From contig OZ234503.1 of assembly GCA_965153455.1 (NCBI GenBank), positions 3,472,001 to 3,536,000 on the forward strand: a stretch of 64,000 bases of DNA, written 5' to 3'. A program made the position numbers and the translations under genes. Each line of letters begins with the position of its first letter. Positions within the stretch are counted from its first letter, which is position 1. Positions 25,926-38,400 of the stretch are shown here, piece by piece. The notes below the pieces were generated by a model, which saw nothing but the letters and a program-made list of their open reading frames with translations, had not been told where the DNA came from and made no database searches. The stretch is from Sphagnum compactum. Its lineage: Eukaryota > Bryophyta > Sphagnopsida > Sphagnales.

Positions 25926-28334
25926 TTTTAAATCTTACAAAATTTCATTGTTAACACCCTGAACTTTGACCATTATCCAAAAACTACCATGTGATGATGC
26001 CACATCATACCAATTGCCCCTAACCATACCCTAAATGGTTATCATGGTACTTACTAATTTGTGTTGAATCCAAAGCCCAATTGTTCCGAAATCACATGTG
26101 TGACCTCACTTGCCCTTAATGTTGTTTGTGGCACAAGTTTTAGTGGTTTTATGTAGAAGCACACCTAATTGTTTAATTACATGGACAAGTTTATGACCAT
26201 TGACATTTTAGATGGAATGTTTTTATTGTGACTTTTTGGAGACACTTGATTTTCAACATTGCTATAATTCCATGAGATAAGTGTTAAAGTAGCAAGTTTT
26301 GTAGTTTCCATATGAAATTGTTTTTTGAAGTGCAAAACAATGTTGGTAGGTTTTTGGTATGGTTTAGGTTTAAATCTGAATATGTCTTAAGAATTGGACT
26401 TAGTGGGTTTAAATGGATTTAAACTTGGTCAAAAATCACAATGGATGGGTTTACATGGACCTTGACCCAACCAATAACTAGATCCAAAACGTCTATATGA
26501 ACACAAATCCAACCAAGAACCAAATTCAACATGTTTTGAATGGTTTTTCCAACTTTTGGGTCTTTAAGGTTAGGTGGTTGGGGTAAGGTTCTAGGTTCTA
26601 AGGTCCTAGCTGCCCTAAATTTTAATATAGAAAGGCATGTCAAATGGCAACATTAAAATGACCTTTACATAAATGTGTTGGGATGTTTCCCATGTTGTTG
26701 CTCTTGGGAACATGTTGAGGAACACTTTGAGAACCCCAACCTAAAAGTTAATGAAACATTATGTAAACATTTTGGGAACACCAAAATTCAAAAAAATTGA
26801 AATTGTTCATAAATCAACTTTGGAAACATCCTCAAAAATACACCAAATCTGGCCTCAACTTAAACCTGAAATTAAAGATTTGTATAAAGGTTAGACCCAT
26901 TAAACTTGAAATTGTTGGTCAAATGTTTTTGACATGGACTTGGAACCATTGGGGTTTAAATTTTTTAAATATTCCCTAGATTTGAACCTCGAGGTTTTGA
27001 TTTTAAAATATATTCCTTAGACTCAAAATTGAAGGGTCTTCCATTTTACCAAAAAAATCTAAACTTGGACCTCGCAGTTCTTTTAAAAACTTAATATTAG
27101 CCAACACTAGTGCAAAGTTTTGGGCCTTCATTATTATCTTTTGTGGTATGTACCATGGGCTTGCCATGAAGCTTGGTTGTCATGACACCTACATATTGCA
27201 TGGTTGCTTGGGGAATGATTAGTGCAACATTTGGCTTGACATCTGTGAATATATTTTTGTCACAAATTCTTGTTTACCCTTCCTAATTACTATCATGCGA
27301 ACTTTTCAAGGTTGGTGAGACATTCTTTAACTAGTTTCTTCCACTCTTCTCATTAGGTTTTTGTAATTCCATTGATGATGATTCATAAGAGTTGTTGTCT
27401 CTTACAATTTGGAGTGTGTGAATGATGATGTTGCAATGATTCTTGTCCGTATTGATCTTGATTTAACTTGTATGAATTTGAATTAATTTCATGTTTAACC
27501 ATGACAAAATTCATGTTGTACATTATTTTGTATGTTAAGTGTCACATGGGTTTTGTACAATGCTTTCCATACCTTCAATTATCTATGGTAGACTCACCAC
27601 AATGTCAACAATTTAAATATATATTTTATCCTTGTTGGCATACAACTTTACATTTTTATGTCATGTGACAATGTGCATTGCTTGCCATGACCTTCAACCC
27701 TTGTGCAATTTTACATGGAATTGGAACACATAGAAGAAATGGGCAACATAAGAAATATTAATGACATGGAAAAAATGACTATGTGGATGACATTAATGAA
27801 GCAAATTAGATGGATGAATTGAACACACATCTCCAATTAACTATATGAAATTCTTATATATGCTATATAAAACCCAATCTCATCAATGTCATCAAAGAAA
27901 CCCCATGATTTCTATTCTACAAATGGTAGGGATGGTCAAAAGTATGCACAAGTCATATTCCACTTGTTTTTCCAACATTATAAAAAAATGAGGTTTTCCA
28001 CTTATTTTGGGTTGTTCAACAAGAAATACAACATGTTGAAAAATTGGAAAGAAAAGAGACACCGTGGATCACTACGTCTACATCTACATGTCAATTCTAG
28101 TTTGCAATAACATGTTGTGCATACAATTAACAATTTGTGCAACAAAATTATTGTTCATAGAATCAATATTTCGCCACATCCAACTTGAGTCAATTGATAT
28201 GCTATACTTATGACTTGTTAGAACTTGGGAGGAGGGAGAGTGACCAATGCTTGAAACGTCCACACGAATATTGTGAAATCATAACAAATATTGTAGCTTT
28301 CCAATGCCCATAACAAAAAAAAAAGGGGGTTCAA
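25926..28334. other. Gene-free AT-rich stretch
   Basis: No gene recognised. The sequence has many short T-rich and A-rich words and repeated GGACCTTGACCC / GGACTTGGAACC-like phrases near 26450-27080 that suggest an old degenerate array, without a clear unit. Confidence 0.4.
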
Positions 28335-31300
28335 TTATGAGTTTGTAATGTTGTTGTTGTTGTTGTTGTTGTTGTCGGTGGTGGTCAATTGTGTTGTTGT
28401 TTCTCTCTTCTTAGGAAGCACACTTGTTTTGTCATTGAATGTGAGTGCAATTCCAGTTGCAAAGTCCGTCAAGGTAATTCCCAAGACTGCAACCAACTTT
28501 GTGACATCCATTGATGTGTCAACTGGGCTTACAACTCCCCGGTCCATCTGGAACACTCAAAACAAAAGCTTAATTTTCATTACATGTCTCGTCGGGTGTG
28601 ATTATTTCTTCATGTAATCAAATAAATCTCGCTTGTGTTAAATGAAAGAATCAAACATCAAAACAAGCGACAAACTGATTAATTCCAAGTTAGAGATAAC
28701 CATTTTTGGCATCTCTAATACATTAAGTTTATTCTTGTTCTTTGTTTCATGCAAACATGAGCCCATTCTACATTATTATATATATTATTGTAATAGAGTT
28801 ATCAGTAAAGTCAGGCTTTTAGGGGCAGAGAACGGGCAGTTTCGACATATTAAGGCATCAAATGCTTGACTGAGAATGAAATTTTACAAAACGAAATAAC
28901 TGGGACCCAAACTAGTTTTTCCACCAATTTTGGTGGTAAACTGAGTTTCATCCCCTCTTTCCATTTTCATGAGCGCCTCCAACTGCTGGCTGCTACATAT
29001 ATTTTCACTGCTCCTACATGTACAAGTACTATAATTATTCTCGAACCCTTTGCATTAAAATACTGAGTTTCAGTATTTCATATTGAGATTTAATAAAATT
29101 TTCTCACTTTGCAGATACCACTGAAAGAGGGGATAAATAAGGGGTGAAAGCAGAGGAGATAGGGGTTGAAAGAGAGGGTGACTTTACAGATAACTTTTAA
29201 TACACAAGTTTCAGGGTGCTTACAGAAAGTGTAGAAACCCTGTTGACGAGTTCCATTTTGTAGCCTCGCACTTGCGCCACTATATCTGCCATATCGGAGC
29301 GAGACAATCGGTCTGGCCCCCCCAAGTTCAACACCAACTTCATTCCACCATCTGCATGTTTGGCAATGAGAAGCTCTACGACTCGCACCACATCTGTTAC
29401 AAATATGGGGCATCGAAACTCATTCACCAAAAATTCCCCCTCTCCATCACCTGTAGAAAGCACCCGGTCTATCCACTAGAGAGAGAGAGAGAGAGAGAGA
29501 GAGACACACACACACACACACACACACACAAAGCAAAGCAACAACCATTACTCGGATATGAATCAATCAGTCACAAAAATATTAAAACCACAAAAGCTTT
29601 ATTTTAATTAATTAAATCCATGCTGACATAAATAATTTCAAGAAAAATAGAAATTAGATTTTTTATTTAATTTTAAAATTGAATTTTATTGCATTTTCTG
29701 ATGTTTTTATTTTTATTTATTTTAATTTTTTTTGGGTGGGGCACATTTTGTGAATTTGGGATTCCAACCTGAAGGGGTAGAGATTTAGGCACAGGCACCA
29801 CTGGTTGTGGGCCATAGATGATGCTGCTTCTGAGGATTGCATAATTTGAATAATTGGATTTCACATAGTTCTCTGAAGCCACCTTTGATTTTCCATACAC
29901 ATTTACAGGCTTGGTCTCATCCTCTTCCTTGTAAAATGACTTATCTCCCTCATACACTAAACAAATCCCCAACAACCCACCCACAAAAACAAAAATAACT
30001 TGAAAGTTAGTGTGAATTTGAGAAAAAAAAATTGTACTCTTTTTTTCTAGTGTAAAAAAAAATTCAACTAATTTTGCTCATGTTTTGAAATTTTTGCCAA
30101 ATGTTTTAATCACAAAAAAATTTTGTATGAAATTATATTTTAAAATTTATTGAAATTTTTTTTAAAATATTTTTTATAAAAAAAAGAGTCCTACTTGAAA
30201 CACCATGAAAAATAAAAGGGAGCTCAAAGTTTGAATTTCATTTTTTCTAGTTGATTTTATTTTTATTTTTTTTTGCGGTAGCACTTTGTAAGCTAATGGG
30301 AACTTTACCTTGGTCGGATGACAGATGGATGAGGAGTGGGGGAATGGACATGTCTTGGGATAGCAACCACTCGACCACACTCCGAGGGATGTTGATGGCC
30401 ATTGCCGCTTCGGGGTCTTGTTCACACATTCGAGGTACCGATAACGCCCCACAATTAACCACCACTCGAGGCTGTCATCTCCTCCCACCAACTAATGTCA
30501 ATCCCATTAGCTACTTCAAAAAATAAAATTGTTACCTAATAAGCAAATATTAATTCATTCATTAATAAGCAAGGTTCATCATCCTTGTGGTTATGATGGT
30601 AGTATTTTTCCTTTAGTGAATTAATTGAAATTTTGGATGAAAAAATTTTCCCCAAAAAACTCATTGTATGATCATGTGTTCCACATCCATTAGTTCCTCC
30701 AATTCATCACAATGGCCGAAGTTTGTTCAAACCAATTTTTTTTATTTTAAAGTAGATGAATTAATGTGAACACCTTAATTGAACATTTCATATGACTTAT
30801 GACAAAGACCACTATTTTAGTAACTACCCATAAAATTCTATGGCTTCATTCTATCTATTACAATATAATAATGTCTATGGTAAATGAATATTTAACATTG
30901 GGTTTTCTAATTAAGACCAGATCTTGCAAGTTTAGGGTTCAATGCATGTGTTGTGTATCTCCATTCCCTTGTTCTTGAGCTGAATTAATAAGTTTGGGGA
31001 GCTTTTATCATCCAATGCAATTAAAATAGATTTAAGGTTTGAGTTAGTTTTGAAGCTAAAAATTAATATTAAAATCTGAAAATTTTCACGTTTCATATTT
31101 TATTTTGTCATGTCCAATCGATGATGCACCATATCGAAAGTTCTATTTGTGAATCGACTATGTTTTATAATAATATGCATAATTCTAACAAATTTGACTT
31201 TAATTGGAAAATCATACATTATTATTTTAATATAAAGTTCACCAAGATTAATCTTCATTTTCCAAACAAAATCACAAACTTCGAAGTATGCACACGTTTA

Positions 31301-31729
31301 AACCACACCAAAGTCGAATGTTTAAACATAACATTAAGCAAGCATCTTGGTTCGCAATAGTTGCATCATTCTTCTACAACATAAAGAAGAAACATTTGGA
31401 AAGAATCATTTGGGGGTAGTGAGTAGAGGGGAAAGATCACAAACATGCCCCAATGTTGAAGAGATGATGTCCAAACCGCGCCCCGTGCGCAAATCAACTT
31501 GGAATGAATGCACATTGGGAAGTTTTTGATGCAATTCGGGAGATGGTGGATGTGACTGGTATGTGTAGGCCACATCGTATTGAGATGAAAATCCTTTTGC
31601 CAAAGCTTCTATAAGATGTAACCCAAGGTAGCCCGACCCACCTGTTACTAGGATCACCTCTTTTTTTGTACCATTTGGCAATGTGATCTTCCCGTTTTGA
31701 AACCCAAAAACTTTGGTGCCATTCTCCAT
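28335..31729 (-). CDS. NAD(P)-binding Rossmann reductase-like protein, MAT2B/RmlD type
   Basis: A short-chain dehydrogenase relative of dTDP-4-dehydrorhamnose reductase and of the methionine adenosyltransferase beta subunit. Exons (minus): 31729-31445, 30471-30309, 29956-29769, 29475-29224 and 28547-28335; phases 0, 1, 0, 0 agree and give about 366 residues. Exon 1 has the nucleotide-binding motif TGGSGYLG (residues about 29-36). Exon 2 has VVVNCGALSVPRMCE and ends HLSSDQ. Exon 3 has VYEGD and the catalytic-type YGKSK. Exon 4 has NEFRCPIFVTDVV. Exon 5 has RGVVSPVDTSMD and then a low-complexity tail with eight Asn encoded by an (AAC)n microsatellite. An ATG five codons upstream (31744) is an alternative start. 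Substrate is not predictable from sequence. The last intron contains a MITE. Confidence 0.88.
28797..29196. mobile_element. MITE-like element with terminal inverted repeats, copy 2, inside an intron
   Basis: About 400 bp, same family and order as 4014-4396. The left end AGTTATCAGTAAAGTCA matches the reverse complement of the right end, TGACTTTACAGATAACT, with one mismatch. It carries CCACCAATTTTGGTGG and the TACTGAGTTTCAGTA palindrome. It sits in the last intron of the MAT2B-like gene, its right end about 27 bp from the 5' splice site at 29223. Confidence 0.8.
29477..29531. repeat. (GA)n-(CA)n compound microsatellite at a splice acceptor
   Basis: About 13 GA units followed by about 14 AC units on the plus strand. 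On the gene's (minus) strand this is a (GT)n(CT)n tract ending exactly at the CTAG acceptor of exon 4 (29475), so it forms the polypyrimidine tract. Confidence 0.92.
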
Positions 31730-33718
31730 TGAACCAAACCACACAAAATTGAACCAACTTGCAAAATCACTTTGTCAAAACCGGGAAGAATATGTTTACT
31801 TCACTAAAACACCATGTATGATACTCTCAAATGACCAAAGGATTTTCTTCTTCTCCCAACTTACAACACTTCAAATTATGACTATCTTCCAATGTTTAAA
31901 CCGTCCATCAAGGCTTCACAAGTTCACAAGGTCACACACACACACGACACGTACAATGGATGCATGCACAGATGAGAATATACACAATAGTGACCAATGT
32001 AGATCTGAAGCCCTTCAAAACTCTCTTCTATCAACTAGTGAACCAAACAAGATTAACTACAAATAACTACACAAATTGATTATTTTTCAAATACACAACA
32101 ACAAAGATGTTTTTTTGGAACATTCTACCTCATTTTGAGTCAACACCAAGATATGCCTTTAAGCTCCACACCAAAAAAAAGCCAAATAAAATAATAATAA
32201 AAAGGTTGTGAAAAATGAAATTCAAGACCAAAAAAAAAACACAAAGCAACGGTTTCTTTCGACTTCCAAATGAATCCTCGAGTATGATGGAGAAAGAAAG
32301 AGATGTGAACAAAAATTTATATTAAAAAGGGAGTTCTACTAGCTCTAGTAATAGCTTAACATTGTGCATAAGAGAGTCCTCCCATGTTTCCTAGCTTATC
32401 TCGGTGTTGGACACATTTGTAAAATGTCCATGAGTTGCTCCAAAGATGTGATGGATGAGGTTTTGAATCATCGGGCTATATTGTGATGGGTACTATGTTA
32501 GATCGTGAATCACATCATGCACATCACATATTTCACGTCTTTTGTAAATTCAAAAATCACAATACAAACAATTTAGTTTATTGAGTTAGTAGTACGGCCT
32601 AGTGCACATAAATGTTGAAAAAAAAGATCTTATATATTAAAATTCACAACATAATAGATTATTTTGCTTATTTAATTTAGTAGGTCACCTATATTTGGAA
32701 ATTAAAGCAAGGATTTTATTAGGAGGAATTTTTTCGGAACTATAAAATGGCATTTTTTTTAGACTTATGTATTTAATACTTTAGTGCAAGACATGTTCTC
32801 TGAAGAGTAATCAGTTTTTTTTTTTTTTTTCCTTTTTAAAAAAAATTCAAATTCAAATTCAAATTTTTGACCTAACCAAAGTGGCAATGGATATAACCCA
32901 GATATAAATCAGACATGAAAGTAAAAATATTTGAGGGTGCTTCAATATACTTTTGGCTACCCACTGGAACCTAATTTAGAAATTTGGCAATCAAAACCCC
33001 CACCCCAAAACCCAAAAAAAATTCACATTTTCTGTTTTCAAAATTACAGAAAAAAAAAAAAAAAAAAAAAAGGCTGCAAGGTGTTGAAGTGTTGACCTGC
33101 TCATTATTATATCCTGGCCTAAGTACTTGTCCATCAAAAAGCATTGAAAAGAAAATTAAGACTTTCAAATTTTGATCATAAAATTTTTAATTGCCAGATT
33201 TCTATATTAGGGATGATAAAATTTCGGCTATCAAATCTGATGCAAAAATTTTAATTGCCAGATTTCTATAATTAGGGACGATAAAATTCAGGCTTTTTTT
33301 GAATTTGAATTTGCCTTGTGTGTGCATCATGTTTCATGGCATTTGGGAATATGTGGAGAATCGAGCCACGAAGTTTGAAGTTTAAAGTTTTGACTTTCAC
33401 AATTTAGATCACTACATGTTGATCACTACATGAGTAAAGAGATGTAGTTTTTACAAAGGAAAAAGATTGTTGTGGTGAATTCTATGTGTAACCATTATTG
33501 ATCAACTACCACAAGGAGGGTGGGATTCGTGTGCGCCCTTTAGCTAACCTCTTAGTAGAGGTTTGGATTGGAGAGGCACTCCTCATCATCGTAGTGGGAA
33601 CTTGTCAATGGGATAGAAGGGATATGTGGCTTTAGAAGAAATAACATGGATCATGTTATCATGGCATGTTGTGATCATGTTGCAATCAACAAGCTTGCCC
33701 ACATTCCCAATACCTCAC
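31730..33718. other. Intergenic AT-rich stretch upstream of the MAT2B-like gene
   Basis: Presumed promoter side of the minus-strand gene. Holds (AC)n near 31935-31945, long T and A runs (32817-32830, 33051-33070), and a local duplication at about 33180-33295 in which AATTGCCAGATTTCTATA..TTAGGGAYGATAAAATT appears twice, 66 bp apart. No gene seen. Confidence 0.5.
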
Positions 33719-33990
33719 TCACCCCGTCTTTCTTTTTTCCTGAGCGCCTCCACTGCTGCTACATAGATTTTCACTGCTCCTACCTGTACAGCTCCTCCTG
33801 TCATTCCTCTCGAACCTTTTTGTGCGTGAAATGCTGAGATTCAGCATTTCATACTGAGATTTCATAAAATTTCCTTACTTTACGGATACCACTAAAAGTG
33901 GTGTTGGGGGGTGAAGAAGGGAGGCCCAAAGACAGGGTGAAGACAGGGTGAATTTGCGGATATCTCTCTTGTGTAAGAAGTGATTAGATC
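33719..33990. mobile_element. MITE family, copy 3, left end missing
   Basis: Matches the right two thirds of the 4014-4396 and 28797-29196 elements: GAGCGCCTCCACTGCTGCTA, ATTTTCACTGCTCCTAC, TCTCGAACCT, AAATGCTGAGATTCAGCATT and TTTACGGATACCACT, ending near GCGGATATC. The left terminal repeat and the CCACCAATTTTGGTGG palindrome are absent, so the copy is truncated. Confidence 0.75.
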
Positions 33991-34249
33991 TTCTTAAGGA
34001 GAGAACTTGATTTCTAAAACAAAGGTTATATCAACTGAGTATTAAAAATCAAGGTCCAGGTTAGAGTAGGGGTGTGCATACCCAGAACCGAAACTGACAA
34101 GTATTACCCAAACTTCCAAATACCCACCCAACACTGGTTGGTACCAACAACAACAACAACAACAAAACACCACTTGGAATTGAGGTTTGGATGTTAGCAT
34201 TTTTAGGTAGCTTTTTTCAAACAGCCGGTGGGTGTGTTCTCCTCTCTTT

Positions 34250-34620
34250 TCAGTAGTTTTTAAAACCCACATATCCTAAGAAGAAATTCCATGCACATGA
34301 CCATACCTGTCTGTGGTCACAAAATATTGAACCTGAAATGTTAGAAAGAGAAGAAATCATCTTACTGACGCAAAAATTGGGCAACTAATGAAAGATTGCA
34401 AGAAAAACATAATTGATCAATGTTCGAAAACACCAAAACTTGCAAGAAACCAATAAATTTGTTAAAAACATAAAACAAAAGTGATTCGTTTGTTTGTTGT
34501 TGTTTCCAATTGTTTAGGTCGACAACAAGCAAAAGCAGTAAAGTAAGAAAGTGGTTTGTGATAAATTAACAATGTCCTCCAACCATTATGCAAAGTATCA
34601 CATACAAATGCAATCCAAAC
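34250..34620. repeat. Dispersed repeat, copy A (partner at 63.4-63.7 kb)
   Basis: First half matches 63430-63560 directly (CACATATCCTAAGAAGAAAT, CAACTAATGAAAG, CAATGTTCGAAAACACC). The second half (about 34530-34620: ACAAGCAAAA, TTTGTGATAAATTAACAATG, CTCCAACCATTATGCAAAG) matches 63633-63705 only in reverse complement. A CAACAA tract precedes it at about 34147-34163. Confidence 0.7.
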
Positions 34621-35438
34621 AGAGAACACGGTTTGTCTGACATTGATCAATCAATTTCATCATAAACACTCCCAAGCAGCTTATGCAAGACTTCTAAACA
34701 ATGCACCAAGCTGCACACATTTCTAGTAATCATGCCCCTCCATTCACCATGCAACAAACTACCATTGCACACAATACACAGAAATGGCCATTGTGTACCC
34801 TGTAATATATAACTCACAATATACTGTGATTGAATTTAGCCACACTTCATTGGCCCTATTGGAGCTGGAAAATGACTGTCCACAAGGAATAGACCAATAA
34901 TGTATGCATAAAGATCCCTTTGCATTGAGATCCCAAAGATGTCTTTCTGCTCCAAAACATGGCGACTGGGTTCCTGGAGACCCTCACTGTGCGTCCAAAT
35001 ACCTTGAGCATCACGAGTTGGTGGGCACATCCAAACCCATGATCACAAACCAGTCTCTACAATAATCTGGATTAACAGTTCAGGATATTTTGCAGTAGTA
35101 GGATACAATATCCAGATCTTACAGATTGGAGTTATTCCACTGCTCATATGGTCAAATTGGTCAAGGGGTATGCAGACTTGAAAAAATACCCCTTGACTGT
35201 ATGGTCACCAGTGATAGAGGACAACCACTTGGACCCTCTAGGTTGTCCTAACATTTGCATTTTGTCTTGTCCAAATCACAAAAAATGTGAAAGCAGGAAA
35301 GTAGAGCTTGACGTTCCATGACCGAAAAGACAATTCAACAAAACCAAATGCCTCAGCATTTCATGGTCAAGAGATGGGGGCCATACAAAGCAGCACAATT
35401 TTCCCAGTTTCCAACTCCTTTGATGGAGGAATACTGTC
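34621..35438. other. 3' flank of the TPR-MBL gene
   Basis: Likely 3' UTR close to 35439 and then intergenic sequence. No feature recognised. Composition is more even than in the 20-28 kb region. Confidence 0.4.
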
Positions 35439-38400
35439 TCAAACTCGATATCTGTGTAGCCACTCCTTTTCTGCCATAGGCTTTAGTAACCCTTGTTTTC
35501 TTTCCTGGGCAATAGTCGTGAAAGGCCCTCCATAATCATGACCTGGGTATACCCTGCAAAAAGGGTTTGGTTCAAATAACACAATACTGAAAATCAAGTA
35601 AACAACAGCTTACAACATTTCAAAACCAATGAAGTACATACAAATGAGTCAGCCATTTGGAGTACCAGGGAGAGTGTAGGCAAGAGTGCATAGACATCAC
35701 ACCTTTGATGAAAACAATGCAAGAAATGTCATGCAATCAATCAAACCAAGCCTGTGTGAGTGCACTCAGCCACCCAGTGTGCCATGACAGACAAGTAAGC
35801 CTTGGCTCATGTTAATACAGCGAAACAACTGCATGAGCAAGATGGCTTTTTTAGGTTTTCACATCAAAGGCTTTCCCATTTTCTGTGAGGGGTGATCTAA
35901 TGTGGTGCAGGTGCTTGGGCGAGGCCAAGGCAGCCATACAATAGACAGGGCAATCAGTCGTGGAGCATGAGGATGGTCACTTACCTGGTGTTAAATGGTA
36001 AAGATGCAAGTTTTTTCTGCAAGCTAGTGTACATAGCTTGAGCATCGCAGTCAGGCAAATCCAGCCTCCCACAACTGCAGTATGCAACATAAGAGCATCA
36101 GCTATGCATGGAGCAGCGATCCATGATATTGAGGGAGTTGCCTTTTCAAAAAAGTGTGTTAGGAGAAGGGTGATTACCTGCCAATGAATAGTGTGTCACC
36201 TGACATCAAAATGTCCTCAGTTCTGAATCCAACAGACACCAGGTATCAATAAGTCGAGTTATAATGTCTTATTGCTCTTAATACCTATGAGGCCATGGCC
36301 AATCAAGACTTTACTAACCAATCTAACCAACCAATAATCTTGTCCCTTGGAAGTTCTGATACAACCTGCAAATTCAAATTCCAGGGATGAGACATATAGA
36401 GGATTAAGTGTTACCCCTGGATATGAATGCATTGGCTGCCTGGTGTGTGCCCTGGAGTATGAATGAAGTGTAGTTTTACAGAGCCAATAGAGATAACTGA
36501 TGAGTCCTGCACAATGAGCAGAAATGAACATCAGATTAGCATCAGAACATTAGACTGCTGAAGGACCACATTACTAGGAGTTGTGGTCATCCAGCAGTAA
36601 ACAGCCAAATGTAGAAGTTTTGCCTGCTCTTTGTAGGTACATTCATCCATAGCTCATAGGCATATTTTAAATCCCTCTCACCATAATGGTCAATGTGGAC
36701 GCATGTATTACATATTCAGAAATTGCAACCTCATACATATAGATGGGCTGAATGACTGCTGACAACTTATTTTTCCAAAAAGTAGCCATTTCATCATGGG
36801 TGCTGCTATTCTATACATTATGGATCACTGGTCCAGCTACATAGAAACACAGAAGCTCTAAAAAGAGATATCTATGCCCTGGCATCACCTTGTTAAGGCA
36901 TTAGGTTTACAGATGGTACCTCAAGCAAAGTCATACACTCCAAGGAGACACCATTTTGTTTATTTACCATCTGTGCATCATGCTTGTTGATATATACCTG
37001 TCAAGAGAAAAGAAAGTAATAGGCTTGTTATATTCTACCACAAAGAGAGTGCAAAGAGTGCCTATGCAAGTCAAGAACTGAAAACTATTCACAACTGCTT
37101 AACAGCTCAAGGAACCATTAGGATTGAAAAGCAATTTGTACCGGGACTTTGTCTTCCATAGCAAGCTCTCTGATACCCGGAACTTTTATGCCAAGCTGGT
37201 CAAAAGGTGGGGGTGGAGTTCCTCCTGTGTGGTCAAAATGATAGTGAGTAACTACAGCTCCCACCTGTGGAAACAGAAAAAATCTTGATCTGCTTAGTTG
37301 TGGCCAAATGGAAACACAATCGTGTGACAGGTGCTTACGGTTCATAGGTTAGGATGTCAGGCTAAGGATATAGGGACTGCTGTTAGTTACAAGCTTATGT
37401 CAGTATTTACTTTAAACTGCCTACATGACACTGCAGTCACCAATATATTTATAGATAAATGCTCTTCACATCCATCTACATCCTGACACATATCCTTTCT
37501 TGTCTGAAACTACCACAACCCAAGACAAGGTTTCTACAAACCACATGACGACAAAAATTTGGCAAGGCAATGTTGGCATCATGGCTCTCTAAGCTGTACA
37601 GGACATTAATTTGTCCTCTCTTTGTTTCCCTCATAGTCTTCTCCTTTCCTCCTACTTCTTTGCCAAATCTAGTTCAGCTCACCAGATTCATGTTGTCTGC
37701 AGCTAAGACAGCCCGAATGCCCTGTGAAGTCCACCCACAAAACCATGACAAACCAAACCTCTGTGAAACAACATATATGTGTCTACAAGTTGAGTATAGA
37801 AAATGCTGGGATAACCTGTATTTCTCATTTTCTGTCCTACGACAAGAAATGAATTAAGTGAATATTAATGATCAAGAGCATTATGACACCATTCACCTAT
37901 CCTCTCTGTCAACATCACACTCACCTTGACATCCCAGGCAGCATCCACAACAACAGCCTCCCGTGTTTTGGCATCACCAACCAAATACACAAAATTTTGC
38001 ATTTGCTGTGCACTGCTGAAGATCTGCCAAAAAGCATCAGAAAATCCAATGAACCAATTTGATGGAAGTGCATCTCAAAATTTGGAGGTTCAGCTATAAG
38101 TGTTAAATAATAACTCCAGTTCTAAGCACAAAGTTGGGTGATGAATATACTGCATGTCCTGCTACATGCCTAAAAGTGGGAAGATGGTGAAAATTCAATA
38201 AACCAAGAAATCTTAATCCCTAACCCTGACTTAATCATCGGATTGCCTTTCACGACTTTGAGCTTCCTTTCCAACCCCCAACATTGATTCACCTTGCAGT
38301 TATGCCTCTCCATTGGTGGAACCTTAGATCATAAAAGTCCACAAGCGCTCACACCCTCACATTCTACATGTTATAACCAAAGTCACACCCAAATCCCCAC

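Noticed and set aside
29272-29607. Plus-strand ORF across exon 4 of the MAT2B-like gene
   Set aside because: Antisense shadow of a clearly conserved minus-strand exon, extended by the GA/CA microsatellite.
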